Assembly: GCA_036924285.1 (NCBI GenBank)
Contig: JAYKYS010000001.1
Location: 33,045,501 to 33,109,500, forward strand
Direction: 5' to 3'
Source: Asterella californica
Taxonomy: Eukaryota > Streptophyta > Marchantiopsida > Marchantiales > Aytoniaceae
Length of the DNA: 64,000 nucleotides
The notes under the pieces were generated by a model, which saw nothing but the letters and a program-made list of their open reading frames with translations, was not told where the DNA came from and did no database searches. Position 1 is the first letter of the stretch. Every line of letters begins with the position of its first letter. Of the stretch, positions 1 to 11,339 are shown piece by piece. A program made the translations under genes and the position numbers.

Positions 1-662
1 CAAGGTAGTGTGACGATGAGACAATCCGACTAACGCTTTGTTTACACCGGATAGTCAAAACGTGAATCGAGCACATCTAGTACCAATCAACTACGCCACT
101 CTAGCGGTGAATCGGAAGAACAGCAATTAGATTACGAGGGCAGGAACTTTGGTCAAGAAAAACTTCAGCTGCTAGCTTGAAGCGGAAGAAACCCTGACTG
201 AAAGCATGTGGTTATCTATTCTGAACACAAGAGAGTCGCTTCCGGACAGATTTGACAACGAATACAAAACAATTTACGATCAACATACGATGATGCCACT
301 CTATGCTGGACTGAACCAGGACGTGAGACTAAACTGTGCATTCCGACCGAGTTTCTCTAAGGAGTCCGCATGATTAATCTGAAGTCATATCATCAGGTAT
401 AAATCCACATCAGGCTTCAAGCTATTTAGCGACACTTGCGGTGCACAGAATTAGGTCTACACACATTAAATCAAGGTGAAAGCAGAGGAATAATGGATGA
501 ATGGACCTCCATTTTTCAAGGTGTGAAATGTCCTGCTGCATACGATGATGCCACTCTCTGCTTAAACTCGTCACGTTGAAACAATGAAAACACCAGATTT
601 TCTGTCATAGCGAGGATGGGTAGATAGCATAAGGCACACAATGTCATGCGGCCAAGCACACT

Positions 663-905
663 GACATTCCTCACGTCAGCACCTGTCTGTGAGTTGGTTG
701 ACCTTCTCGTGGTTGTATCGGGAGAATACCGTTCTGGAGGTCAGGAATTCATTCAGATTTTGGCGCTCGTGCCCTTGTTCTTTGCCATTTCTCATGTCAG
801 CACCTGCCTGCAAGTTGGTTGGCTCTCTCGTGGTTTGTATCGAGAGATATACCGTTCTTGAGGTTCGGAGATTCACTGAAATCTGAGGCACATGCTCATG
901 CTCTT
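663..905 (+). repeat. Imperfect tandem duplication, ~121-bp unit, two copies
   Basis: Unit 1 (about 663-783) and unit 2 (about 784-905) align along their length: GTCAGCACCTG, AGTTGGTTG, TCTCGTGG, TACCGTTCT, GATTCA and CTCTTGGTC-like blocks recur in the same order with an offset of about 121 bases. Small indels destroy any shared reading frame, so this looks like a non-coding duplication. Confidence 0.65.
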
Positions 906-917
906 GGTCACAACGAA

Positions 918-1018
918 CATGACTGATGCCACTTTGGTTTCGTTGGTGGTGTCTATATGGAGGACCGGACCAACTATCAAGGAACATATGACTGATGCCA
1001 CTTTGATTTCATTGTTGG
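918..1018 (+). repeat. Short direct duplication, ~66-bp spacing
   Basis: The phrase GACTGATGCCACTTTGG followed by TTTCGTTGGTGGTG at 921-951 recurs near 989-1020 with four changes. It lies immediately right of the 121-bp duplication and may belong to the same repetitive unit. Confidence 0.55.
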
Positions 1019-1479
1019 TGCCTCAATGAAGCGTTCCAAATATTGTGATAAGCCGCTGACTGTGTCCCGCACACGGTATTCTTTAGTAAAAGGCGAAAGA
1101 ATAGTTCGCTCTGGGTTGAACACACGGCTGACTGATTCCCAACTTCGCGTCTGAAGCTTCTGTATCCACCATACAAGTGCTCATGAAAGCTTGGCTTATG
1201 GGTCTAAGGTACTATACACGTCCTGAGGCATAGCAGGAAGATACGTGTCTTCGTCGTGGCAAAGGAGGAAGTCCTCGGCGCCCGACCAACCGACCTTGTT
1301 ATTGGACACAAATTAGTGTCAAAAACACCCTACACGGAAACTGGAGATCAGACAGGAAACCATCTCTACTATAGCAGCGTCAGCAGACGTTCCACTGAAA
1401 GACAGACCGACGGAACGCAGGAGGAGGGTTCCATCTTATAACTATTTTTCGTGCAGGCAGATAGTTTAATTTTCCATGA

Positions 1480-1700
1480 TGGTTTCCTCTTCCTCTCGAT
1501 GTAACGATGCTTTAATGTTGCGACTGGCTCCCGAAATTTCATTCCGTTGACATCAACGTAAATAACGATTTAATTCAGGCCTTAATTTACTCGACAGAAC
1601 TATTTCGGTGGCTTAACATCCCGGTGGTTTCCTCCTCCTCCTGATCTATTAATGTTGCGGAGGCTCTCCGGATATTCCATTCCGATGACTTCAACGGAAC
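1480..1700 (+). repeat. Imperfect direct repeat, ~142-bp offset
   Basis: Two segments starting near 1480 and 1622 share GGTTTCCTC, a pyrimidine run, TTAATGTTGCG, CATTCCG and TCAACG in order. Both are followed or preceded by an ACG(C/T)AGGAGGAGG block (around 1415 and 1700). Function unknown. Confidence 0.5.
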
Positions 1701-1924
1701 GTAGGAGGAGGCGTAGTGAACCCGAGTTACCCAAGCTACCCAAGTTGGAAACAAGCCCTCGTTTCGCTTATAGAGAGGAATCCAAACCATTCTCCTACTT
1801 CCGGGTTAAGTGTCTCCGGGAGCCGAAGGAGCCGGTCTACCCTAATAGCTTACTTGGGAAACTGGGGTGAAGTATCTCATTCTTATTATTAGGGCATCTC
1901 CAGCTTCAGTCCAGTGACTTAAAT

Positions 1925-2970
1925 AAGCATCCCCGACGTCCTTGTACAGTGAAATTCTTTTACTCTTATCAAAAACGTGTAAATATTATAAAAATATCTT
2001 ACAATAAGATATTATAAAAAATTAAATACATTTATAAGTGATATATATTAATCCATTTCGGAGTAGCCAACTCAGCAGGATATAACTTGTAAGTGGAGTC
2101 CGGGCTGATGCGTTGCTGAGAGGATACAATCGAGACCCTAATTCTCAGACTGCTCTGCTTTACGAGGACATCAATATATGTTTTAACTTTTTTTGCCGGA
2201 AAGATTAGAACATATATTAAACCCCATGTACACTTTGAAGTGTACATGAAGTGAATAAGTAGTCTTTGATGAACCTTCCCCACGGCTTTGTACAGTGAAT
2301 TTCATTTTTTCTTTTCAAAAAATATGTAAGTGTTATAAAAAATTATTATAATCAGTGATTATAAAAAATTAAATTAAATCATAAAAATTATATATTAATC
2401 AGTCCCAGAATAGCCAACTCATCCAGAGAAAACTCATAAGTGAAGAGCGGGCTGATGCGTTCCTAAGCGTATAAATCCGAGACTTTCATTGTCAATACAT
2501 GCCGTTCTGGATGACATTAATTTGTATTCTAACCCTTCCCGTTTGAAGGTTAGAATATAGATTACACCTCATGTACACTTCAAAGTACATGGGGTGAATG
2601 TCCTCCTTCACATGGTTAATATTTCCCCCTTGGCCTTGTACATCTAACTTTCGAGCGATTGTTGTTATCGAGAAATAGATAAATGTATGTGAAAATTTTG
2701 TACTATTATGTAGTTAAAAATTGATTTTATTTTAATTATCAAATGATAACACTTTGGATATTTACGGGTAAAAAAAACATAACCGATAAGGTAAGCTTTA
2801 AATGTAACCCATAAGTGACAAAAAAATACAAGAGCGAGAGCTTACTATCGAGAATTCATGAATTTCTCCACACATAAATTTATTCTCTAACTCTTCCCAC
2901 CGGAAGGGTTAAGAAATAAATTAATCAGAAGTTCTTCTAGGTGTACATGGATGAATAGAATGACTATTTA
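1925..2970 (+). repeat. Three diverged ~350-bp tandem units with conserved hairpins
   Basis: Units begin near 1925, 2281 and 2629. Each starts with a CTTGTACA-type block and runs through AT-rich sequence; units 1 and 2 share GGGCTGATGCGTT and CGAGAC. Each unit then reaches an imperfect hairpin built on CTAACCCTTCCC/GAAGGTTAG-like arms, and ends with a GTACA palindrome. In unit 1 the palindrome is perfect: CATGTACACTT, two bases, AAGTGTACATG at 2225-2248. The inverted repeats are recognisable in all three units although the surrounding sequence has drifted. No long ORF spans them. They could be an old satellite seed, a non-autonomous transposon array or a structured non-coding RNA. Confidence 0.65.
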
Positions 2971-3709
2971 TTCACTAAATATAGTATTTTGCTTAATCAT
3001 ATATGGTTTCTCTTCCGGTAAAGTTTTTGTTTTCAACAGTGCGTGTTAAAGCTGAAATCTTCTGAAAAGATTTGAAGTCTGCAACCAAAGGTTATGAGCG
3101 GGACCAACGGATAAGTTGACTGTCCAAATTTACTGATAGGTCTTTGTTTTGTGATCTGTTATGTATGTAAAAGTTGCGGCCAGAGGATGCTTGCTCTACT
3201 CAAAGCTGGTTGTAAAAGTTTTAAATGCTAGTTTGAGTACTTCGTTGTCGATCAAAGGAGACTTGTTAATTTTCCAATGATCTCTGCAAGAATTAACTCT
3301 TCAAAAGAGTGCACTCATGCCAAGTACTAAACTCATGCCCTAAAACTCATGCCAAGTACATGAACAAATCAGTCAACTCTTCTTGGAGGAAGACCATGAT
3401 GAAGAGAAAGATATCGCTGCTCGAGGTATATAACGGTAGCGATTTAGTCTACGTGAACGGCATGCGTTGTGTGAGAAGTCATCAAGAGATCGATTTGAGG
3501 TGGGAGGTTTTGGCTTTAGAGCGGATAAGGAAGCAGAAACTTCTTGGATCGATGAAACAGTCTTGCCTTGTTTTAGGTGTCTCATCTCTCACGATCGATG
3601 TAACACATTTGCGAACTGATCACGTTTATATCGTTTTAAATCGGTGTTGCAGTTTGTGTGACGCTGTGAGGCTAGTGCACTGCACTGCAATTCGCACTTT
3701 CCGAATAAC
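2971..3709. other. No supported gene
   Basis: A 141-codon open frame at 3309-3734 (+) resembles nothing I know and another frame over 3380-3440 is equally plausible. An acidic stretch (EEDHDEEKD) is readable near 3390 in a different frame, so this may be the decayed start of the trihelix-like gene that follows. I do not call it. Confidence 0.4.
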
Positions 3710-4070
3710 ATGGATTCTCAAGTGCCTGATTTAAGTCAACTCGATTTTACGTTGTTTGGATATGATCCCGAGAACATTGACCTAGAATCAGATAATGATC
3801 TCAGTGATGTCACTCTCCGATCGAGTCGTCATAAATGGAACTCTTGGAAGGTGTTGATGTTGATTGAGGCGAAGAAAGAGGAGTGGGTGTTCTACGAACC
3901 GGGACAACTCGTCAGAAAATGAAATCGGCGATGGCAAAATGAGAAACCATTTCGTTAGTTTTTTGAAAAAGAGGAGTTAACATTGATGTCAAGCAATGCA
4001 AGGAGAAGTTGGACACCACTTCGAATGGTTACAAGCGCGTTCGTGACTGAATGTTTGGGCGTGATAATTT
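3710..4070 (+). pseudogene. Broken Myb/SANT-like (trihelix) DNA-binding domain
   Basis: The frame starting at 3710 reads MDSQVPDLSQLDFTLFGYD and then an acidic stretch. It enters a SANT/trihelix-like pattern: KWNSWKVLMLIEAKKEEW, with spaced tryptophans and the LI-AK-EW signature, ending at a stop near 3920. One base out of frame the homology resumes as MKSAMAK, then after two stops continues as VKQCKEKLDT, NGYKRVRD, the usual third helix of plant Myb/SANT-like proteins. A one-base deletion and TGG-to-TGA type changes therefore explain the break. Such domains occur in plant transcription factors and in the companion proteins of Harbinger transposons; I cannot tell which from this fragment. Confidence 0.5.
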
Positions 4071-5388
4071 CATCCATCCAAACATCTAAAATAAAATAGA
4101 CTTTATGGATGAGATTACAAGTTGAGATTTTTCTCTCTATTCATCGTAGAAGAAAAAAAAACCAAAGATTTCCGAATGAGAAAAGAAGTAGACATTTCTT
4201 GAAATGAAACTGAAAAGTGGAGATATTTTGAGTTTAAAAATCATTTGGCAAATTGGGAAAATATTATCCATGACATAAAGAATATCACATATTAACCTTG
4301 CAGGTATAATTTTTGTTATAATTTAATTTAAAATTGCTAATAACATAGTACTGATCTTGGTTCAAAATGTAAATAAAGTTGGAAGATGGATAGAACTCAC
4401 CGAATGTTTAATAACTGCAAGTATATCATTCAATACGCTTGCAAATCAAGTGTCATATGTAGTCAGATATGACGAACTACAAACAGATTTTTACAAAATA
4501 AAATAATAATTTTTTATTCATCCTAACATAATTATTTCTTCTCGTATCTTGTTTCAATGAATCTAACATGCGAAAGAACCATCCAATTTTTATTTGTGTA
4601 ATATTTCAAAATCTCATTCTATCCTTTTTTATGGAAGAAAGATAAACTAGAAAGAAAATGTTTTTCCAATATAAGATTTTGTAAATATAGTTATCAATGA
4701 TTCTCTAACTAATCATTGGTAATTAGTCCTTGCATTTATAGCGAGGCAAACTGAATATGAAAACTTGGGTAAAAATATAAGAAGTACATCTTAGTTGGTA
4801 TAATGGGTTGAAAATGTTTAAGTTTCATGCTAGTCTTCAAAGGAGATAAACAAAATCTTGATATTTTTAGATAAATCATAAGTTAATGCACAATTGTACA
4901 TGAATACTAACAATAGAAGTATCACAGTAGATTCATAAAATGAATTAACTATGGAACAACGACTATGGGAAGAACTGCATTGAGACTTGTCGGCTTAAAC
5001 CCTTCTTTATGTCCAAGCTAGATGGACGAATTTCACCGTGTGCATGCCAATGATGTGAATCACCTTCTGATTGTTCTACATTTCGTCTGTTTGCTACAAG
5101 TGATATGTGAGAGTTTAGGGTTTTCTTTTTCCGCTCTTTGTTTTCTGTTGTGCACAACCGACCGACTGTCCTTCGAAGTAAGTAAGGAACTCGTGATTTC
5201 TCTTCTTCTACGCGGTGTGTTACGCATTCTCTACTTCATTTCTCCCAATGAGACAAGAATATTTGCGGGCATTAAGCATTCTTACATTATACAGCGTGGT
5301 GCATTTTCTTGTTTTCTTATTTGTAAATTTGGAGCTAGCGCTCGGTATCTGAAGTTTTAAATCCTCTTGCTCTTATCAGGTCAAATCG
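4071..5388. other. AT-rich intergenic DNA, no gene seen
   Basis: Long A/T runs dominate 4071-4960. Open frames around 4963-5360 exist on both strands, but neither reads as a known protein and they have no start context or splice pattern to favour one. Confidence 0.5.
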
Positions 5389-5880
5389 ATGAAATTGGAG
5401 CAGCAACTGCACTCTTCTGACATCGTGCTTGCTATCTCGATCCATTGCGAGGTACCCATGACGACTCCGATAGAGACTTCGGATGAGGAACCCATGATGA
5501 TCGTGGCTCGAATCATAGTCGGGCTGACTTTGTCACAAGGCGGTGCCGATGTACGTACTTTTTTGTGTCTTTTGTTGGTCAATTTTATTGTTTTAGGTTT
5601 CTTATAGCTGCATGGGTGACGTTTTGTCTGTTTCGTCTGTTCATGTTTCCAAAGTGCAACTGTGAATTTTGTGACGTGTTATATTCAAGTTCCTGGACGA
5701 GACGTTTCTGCAGTTGTAACTCCAGCTACTTATGTTATCTCGATGTTTCAGATTGCAGAGCCGACGATTGTTCAGTTCGTCTCGGAGGCGGAGGCACTTT
5801 TGGTGTCAGGCTGATTTTTGGACCTTTCCTCTTTGTTGCTCACATCTGCAGATGTGGTCCTGACCAATGCTGCAGAGAAA
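5389..5880 (+). CDS. Possible three-exon gene fragment, unrecognised
   Basis: A frame beginning MKLEQQLHSSDIVLAIS at 5389 ends before a plausible donor (GAT|GTACGT near 5551). A second in-frame segment follows an acceptor TTTCAG near 5752 and reads IAEPTIVQFVSEAEALLVS. A third follows ACATCTGCAG near 5852 and reads DVVLTNAAEK before AAG|GTAAGT near 5881. The phases match across both predicted introns, which is the main reason to list it. The product is acidic and rich in E, V and I; I do not recognise it. It may be a piece of a degraded mobile gene. Transcript evidence would be needed to accept it. Confidence 0.22.
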
Positions 5881-6413
5881 GGTAAGTTTTTGTTGTTTCG
5901 ATCTGACTTTTGAGTAGTAGAGGGTGAAATTTTATACATAGTGAGACACGTTAAACTTTTCTTGCGTAGAATATTAACAACATGACTCAGCTGGTGAAGT
6001 AAATGCACGAGATGAGTTCAAACATACTCTTTCACGAATCAGTTAGTAATGAAAGATACTCTTGCTCACTCAAGACCTAGACAAATATTTAGTGATAATT
6101 ATACAACTGAAGTTCATCTTGTCAGGGTGATCCCAATGTACTACATGCAATTTCATGTGAAAGTTCGCTGGAGAAGGATCGCAATGGTGATCATGTTCAC
6201 TCCACTCACTTCTAGTGAGTGTGTGTGCCGCATCACAAACTGAGCTCGATGGTACGCATGGTCGCAAGTTTGTCTCGGTCATCTCGATTTTTGCAAGCGA
6301 GTCTCTTTTTCTCCTCTATGTGGTTGTCACGTGTATGATGCTCAGAGACGAGGAACGGATAAATTTTTTGTGTCTTTTTTTCTGTTATGTAAACCCTCTG
6401 TGGTCTTATCCCC
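5881..6413. other. No supported gene
   Basis: Short overlapping frames on both strands near 6049-6470 partly run into the retroelement LTR that begins at about 6414. None is recognisable. Confidence 0.4.
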
Positions 6414-7128
6414 GATTTCTCAACCTTCACGATAGACATTGATGAATTTGTAACATGTCTGGCATGTCTCACTCAAGAGTCATCTGTGATGGTTTTGATA
6501 AAAGCACACCATGAACTTGAAGAGAAAAATGCTAAGTTCAATCATTCACACATCCATAAACTCATCAACTAAAATTATCTATTCTAACGACGTCTCTCAA
6601 GTTCTCACATGTTAAAATATCACACTTTCTCTATATTGTTCAAGTTGTCATTACGACGATGTGAAAACAACAATGCGAAGCTCTTCTCTACTTTTCTATT
6701 TATACATTCTAGGTTTTTATTTTGGTACCCTCCGATATCTCAGTCATAATTATTTTTATCAGGTTTTACTAATATATTACTTAAGATAAAACCATTAATC
6801 CCACATGGGCTTCTTACTTTTTCACATGGGCTTATTCCTTCAAAGTCAGCAACTTCTAGAAGGATTCTAGAATATTCTCACTTATTTTTAATGCTCACAA
6901 AGTCCATAACTTTAATCCCACCACTAATATCAAGTCAAAAAAGAAATAAAGGATACTTTCCACCTCCTTTATACCGTTTAGACAAGATGACAAGATAATA
7001 GTGCTCACTCTTTAAGAAATATCTGAATTCTGCCCAAAAGTATAACTAAGTTTAATCTAAACTAACTTTAGCTAGTCATGACTAACTTGATACCTCCTTA
7101 AAGTACTTGGGTAGCAAATAAACGTCTC
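6414..7128 (-). mobile_element. Truncated solo LTR, gypsy family A
   Basis: On the minus strand this matches the 913-bp LTR seen intact at 50718-51630 and 58562-59474. Shared landmarks include the TATAAATA box (complement at 6697-6704), the TTCTAGAATCCTTCTAGAA block, the repeated AGCCCATGTGA phrase and the GGTAAAAGCA-type stretch. It lacks roughly the first 70 and last 50 bases of the LTR, and no coding sequence of this family lies beside it. It is therefore an old remnant rather than an end of a complete element. The gag start of a different family (B) begins about 80 bases to its right. Confidence 0.8.
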
Positions 7129-7208
7129 CCAATCCTTGTTAAAATGCTCCGTTAGCATTTTAACATGATCCCTAATCTATGGAGCTGCTGCTAACTCAAA
7201 CATCTCAA

Positions 7209-7499
7209 TCATCTCTTCTGAGACCCGTTCAGCTCCATCTCCTTCACATAATGCCTCAGATATCTTGAGACATCTCTCCCATCAAACTGGTCAATCCTGC
7301 TGACCACCACTTGTAACATCTTTGTTGCCAAAGCTTCCTTTCGCTCATCAGACTGTTGCTGCCGTAAGAACATAGTGAAAGCTTGGAACATCGATGCAGT
7401 TGCCGGATCCAACTGCACATTCGGCAACCCACTTGAACCACTAGCTCCATCTCCATCACCTTTCTCATCCTCACTCATGACTGCCAATCTCCTCTTCAA
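7209..7499 (-). pseudogene. Start of gag, gypsy family B
   Basis: A minus-strand frame of about 96 codons begins near the edge of a 2-kb LTR. It encodes an acidic glycine/serine-rich leader followed by a helical stretch (PATASMFQAFTMFLRQQQ, then KMLQVVVSRIDQFDGRDVSRYL). Its YL-x-HY-x-KEMEL segment is the usual N-terminal part of a retrotransposon capsid. The frame stops at 7209 and no further capsid or pol follows to the left, so this copy is truncated. The other family B copy (gag start near 14640) diverges after about ten codons. Together with the LTR at 7560-9560 it is the 5' end of a minus-strand element. Confidence 0.6.
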
Positions 7500-7559
7500 A
7501 GTTCACACACAGAAAAAATCTCCACCCCAGACCTTCACGTCGAGTTCACCACCGTATCG

Positions 7560-9560
7560 TGTCGGATATTGCGTGAAGGATGTCCAGGAAAACACGAGGT
7601 TCCTGCTGTGGATATGTTGTCTGAAACAAAGACAAGAAAGAGAAAAACAACCACAAAAACGAATGCTGCGATATATACCAACTCCAAATGTATGTACATT
7701 GCCGGCTCTTTCTCCTAAGAGCACAAAACTGAAAAATAGACCAGAGCGGTCTGTAACCTGCTTCAAAGCCCTTAAAAACAACCCCTGAATCCACAACCTT
7801 GACCCAAAACCACCGAAGCGTAGCTCAAAGCAAGAGAAACTTCCCTTTGCTAACAAGCAGAGCCACAGCAGTATCACGCTATCCAAATCCAAGTCCAAAC
7901 CACATCCATGTACAAGTTCTTAGCTAAAGCTAGCTACCACAAGCTGTATATAGCGAACCAGAACTCTAACGAACTCAAAAGAGCAAAATCCGTAGCGATG
8001 AAACCGAAAAAGACCTATCTGAGAACTTCCTCCTTTCGTCGAACGGACTTCAGAGGTCGATAGGGTCTCCTCCGCTGACTTCGTGAACCCAAAAAACCTT
8101 CAGATCCGACTCTTTACAGCCGAGATATCTCTGATTTTTAATCGCAGGTGACCAAACTTTCAAAAACTGTTCCTTGCAGTTTAAAACCGCACACGCCGCT
8201 CAAACGGATCGCTTGATCTGATATCTGTCTTCCTTGGCATGTAGATCTAGCTATCACAAACCCAACGAGACTCCAAACAAACCGTTTGGAGTTCCCCTTG
8301 CAAAACCACGCAAGGAATTTGGTCACAGGTTGCAAAAAACTGACGTAAATGGACTCCTTGAGGCTCAAACTCGCTCACCTCACCCAAACCAACAATCCAA
8401 TCCACGTATTGTCTTCTCCTATGTGTAGATGAAGACTCCCTGGTCGCATAAGCACCAAGAACGAAGAGCTTGGCTCACTGATCGCGAAGAACAACTCAAT
8501 TTTAGATCGCATGCGACGAAAAATCTGACGCAAGCGCTTCCTTGCGAGCCAATTTCACTCAGAACTCCTAAATCGCCCGATGAAACTTGGTATCGTCTTC
8601 AATTTCCTATAGAACTCGGTCATCTGATCCCAATGGACCCAAGGACAACAAGTTTAGACTCCGGAACGGCCCGAACGGTCCAACTCTCTTTCACAAGTAA
8701 TTGAAATCTCTCAACCTCCTTCATGCGTCTCAATTTCACTCAGTACACATCTCTCGATCCGTCTCTTCCCAAACCGTCTTAACCTGTGCGTAGCTTGCAC
8801 AGATCTGAACCCAATGACACCTTGCGTGCGTGTATTGAACTTCTCAATTCTCCAAAACGTCCACCGACAGATTGCAGGAACAAGCAACCCCCTTGTATCA
8901 GTCTCTGTACGTACGAAGTTCTCTCTGATAATGAGGAAGCAGACCCCTTGCGTCTTAATATAACGCCTGGAGCTGCAAATACCCAGTCAGCAAGTAAACT
9001 AGGACCTAGCTTGATTTTATCTTCTTTTGAGTCGCATAACTTCTCCGGTAGGTGTCCAAATGAAGTAGACAAGATGCCCATGGAAAGTTGACAACGAGCT
9101 CTACCCATCTGTGTGATGAAAATGAAGATCCGAAGTTGTGCCAAAAGCCCGTAAGCTGGGGCCTAGCTTGTTTTCTCCATCTTTCGAGTCTTGTAACTTC
9201 TCCACTAGGCGTCCAAACGAAGTAGACAAAGTGCCTATGAAAAACTGACAAGGAGCTCTATCTACTGATGCGATAAAAGCAAAGATCCAAAGTTGTGCCA
9301 AAAGTCCGTAAGCTGGAGCCTAGCTTGTTTTCTCCATCTTTCGAGTCTTGTAACTTCTCCACTAGGCGTCCAAACGAAGTAGACAAAATGTCTATGGAAA
9401 GCTGACAATGAAGTCTACTTATCTACGCAATGAAAATGGAGATCTGAAATGATGCCAAAAGCCCGTAAGCTAGGGCCTAGCTTGTCTTTCTCATGAGTGT
9501 CTTTGGAGCGACAAGCATCGAAGTCTGAATTTCAAATAGGAGCCGGTCCACGACACGACA
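7560..9560 (-). mobile_element. 5' LTR of truncated family B gypsy element
   Basis: About 2,001 bp, in the same orientation as the gag fragment. Read on the minus strand it starts TGTCGTGTCGTGG at 9560 and ends near 7560 (CCGACA), a few bases before a TGGTGAACTCGACGTG primer-site candidate. It aligns over its whole length with 14723-16721 with moderate divergence. A TATATA motif (plus 7672-7677) sits about 110 bp before its 3' end. Internal 158-bp repeats occupy its first quarter. Confidence 0.75.
8991..9480 (-). repeat. Three ~159-bp tandem repeats inside family B LTR
   Basis: On the plus strand each unit starts GTAA(A/G)CT-GG-CCTAGCTTG (8991, 9149, 9309, with a partial fourth at 9468). Each contains CGTCCAAACGAAGTAGACAA and AGCTGACAA further on. 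The same array recurs at about 10113-10600, 16155-16640 and 63060-63400. Periods are 154-160 bp. Confidence 0.8.
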
Positions 9561-10080
9561 GCGTGTGACCTTGACATAACCATCCGGCTATCACCAAGTG
9601 AATGATGTCAACAAACGTGAGATCCTGCGCCCCCAGTAGCGAAATCACAACACCAAAACAAACCATTCCACGCACGTGCACACCCGCAAATCGAAGATAC
9701 CAACGATCTACCAACTCCGGAGATACCATCGACAGCAATCCGCGACCTGAAATCTCTCAACCAGGCCTCGCAATCTGAGTTCTTCAAGTGATAACAAGGT
9801 ATGTACTCACTCCACCATGCCAACAGGCACTAGACAATCAGTACAGTCGAGCCAAATCCACTCTGTGCTCGTAGAGAATCCAGATCTCACTCACCAAGAC
9901 TACCCACCATAGCCAGGAGCTTGAAGGCTCAACTTGAAGAACTGAGGTCTCCAAGCCCTACCTGCGAAGTATACCCTTTGTGAGCACTCCCACCAACTTG
10001 CCCTAACTACACTAACGTCCTTACCGGGATTCCCCACTTCGCACTCGGTCAACCTAGTTGAGTAGTCAGACTAACGTGAC
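9561..10080. other. Unclassified segment between two family B LTR pieces
   Basis: About 520 bp separates the 5' end of one family B LTR (9560) from the broken edge of another (near 10081). It is not similar to the left part of the other B LTRs. Short minus-strand frames exist (around 9532-9823), but I do not recognise them. It may be filler DNA or a fragment of a different LTR. Confidence 0.4.
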
Positions 10081-10680
10081 AAGCGCCTAGAGTTGCAAAT
10101 ACCCAATCAGCAAGTAAACTAAGGCCTAGCTTGATTTTCTCCACTTTCGAGTCGTATAACTTCTCCAGTAGGTGTCCAAATGAAGTAGACAATATGCCCA
10201 TGGAAAGCTGACAACGAGCTCTACCCATCTATGTGATGAAAGTGAAGATCCGAAGTTGTGCCAAAAGTCCATAAGCTAGGGCCTAGCTTGTTTTCTCCAT
10301 CTTTCGAGTCTTGTAACTTCTCCACTAGGCGTCCAAACGAAGTAGACAAAGTGCCTATGAAAAGCTGACAAAGAGCTCTATCCACTGATGCGATAAAAGT
10401 GAAGATCCGAAGTTGTGCCAACAGCTCGTAAGTTGAGGCCTAGCTTGTTTTCTCCATCTTTCGAGTCTTGTAACTTCTCCACTAGGCGTCCAAACGAAGT
10501 AGACAAAGTGTCTATGGAAAGCTGACAATGAGCTCTACCCATCTATGTGATGAAAATGGAGATCTGAAATGATGCCAAAAGCTTGTAAGCTAGGGCCTAG
10601 CTTGTCTTTCTCATGAGTGTCTTTGGAGCGACAAGCATCGAAGTCTGAATTTCAGATAGGAGCTGATCCACGACACGACA
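10081..10680 (-). repeat. Partial 3' LTR, family B
   Basis: Starts (minus strand) with TGTCGTGTCGTGGATCAG directly after the polypurine tract and carries the 158-bp tandem repeats (plus-strand unit starts near 10113, 10271, 10428, 10585). Similarity to the full LTRs stops near 10081. Confidence 0.7.
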
Positions 10681-10767
10681 TCCACCTCCTCTGAACCTGT
10701 GCATCCTCCGGTATGCACCAGAGATACCAACCAAGGAGTGGACCGACACGCACCTCGTCATAGCGTC

Positions 10768-11241
10768 CTACTTCCCATCGTAGCCAACCTCACCTTCAAG
10801 GTCTTTTGCATAATCCTCATCCTCAAACTGAAACTCCTTCAAGATATCTGCTAGATCGACCTCCTCATCTCTCTTTTTGAAAATCTTGACACGTTTACCT
10901 ATCACTGGTACCTTCAAGCTCGTTCCATCCAACTCTTGCAAGGCGTAAGTTGCGTTGTCATGAACCTTCTTCATCACATACGGACCAAACCATCGCTTGG
11001 AAAACTTCCGGAGTGCACTATGCTGATTGTCTAGACTGTTGTCATAGACTAACACCCAATCACCTTCTTTAATTTCCCTAGGTCTCAAACGATGTCGCTG
11101 ATCAAATCTGACCTTGTTCTTCAACCGTGCTTCTCGCAGCCTATCCAAAGCATCTTGGATATCCTCAGGTCTTCTCTCTAACTGCCTAATTCGAATAGCA
11201 AGAAGGTCTTCCCTAGTCAAATTATCTTCCCAAGGTAACAC
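10768..11241 (-). pseudogene. Integrase C-terminal region, family B
   Basis: A 157-residue frame. It contains a helical linker (REDLLAIRIRQLERRPEDIQ), a basic RFDQRHRLRPREIKEGDWVL segment, a KRWFGPYVM motif and a GKRVKIFKKRDEEVDL tail. The F-GPY element is the GPY/F module found at the C-terminus of gypsy integrases, where it helps bind DNA or integration partners. The acidic tail (EFQFEDEDYAKDLEGE) ends just before the polypurine tract. A parallel copy lies at 62400-62990 (+). It is uninterrupted itself but detached by stops from the catalytic core upstream. Confidence 0.75.
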
Positions 11242-11339
11242 GCTCCATGGCAGAACGTGTTCGGCATGATAGGTTTTTGAACTGTGATGAGTTCCACTGG
11301 CATATAACCTATCATCGAGCTATGCGTCGTTCGATCTGT

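Larger units (their letters stand above)
1..1870. other. No recognisable gene; diverged short repeats
   Basis: I see no convincing gene in this stretch; open frames here are short and resemble no family I know. It does contain repeated words: a 19-bp phrase containing ACGATGATGCCACTCT occurs near 284 and 539, and two longer duplications are listed separately. Base composition is balanced, unlike the AT-rich stretch that follows. Confidence 0.5.

Noticed and set aside
2107..2480. CTGATG ... CGAGAC in two tandem units, similar to a hammerhead ribozyme core
   Set aside because: The core needs CTGAnGA and GAAA with flanking helices; here it is CTGATGC and CGAGAC, and I find no pairing strand for the segment just before CTGATG.
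5022..5360. 112-codon plus-strand frame rich in hydrophobic residues
   Set aside because: No start context, no homology, and an equally long frame on the other strand.
8138..9301. Several open frames on both strands within the family B LTR
   Set aside because: They fall in repeated LTR units, recur once per 158-bp repeat, and match nothing; open by repetition rather than coding.
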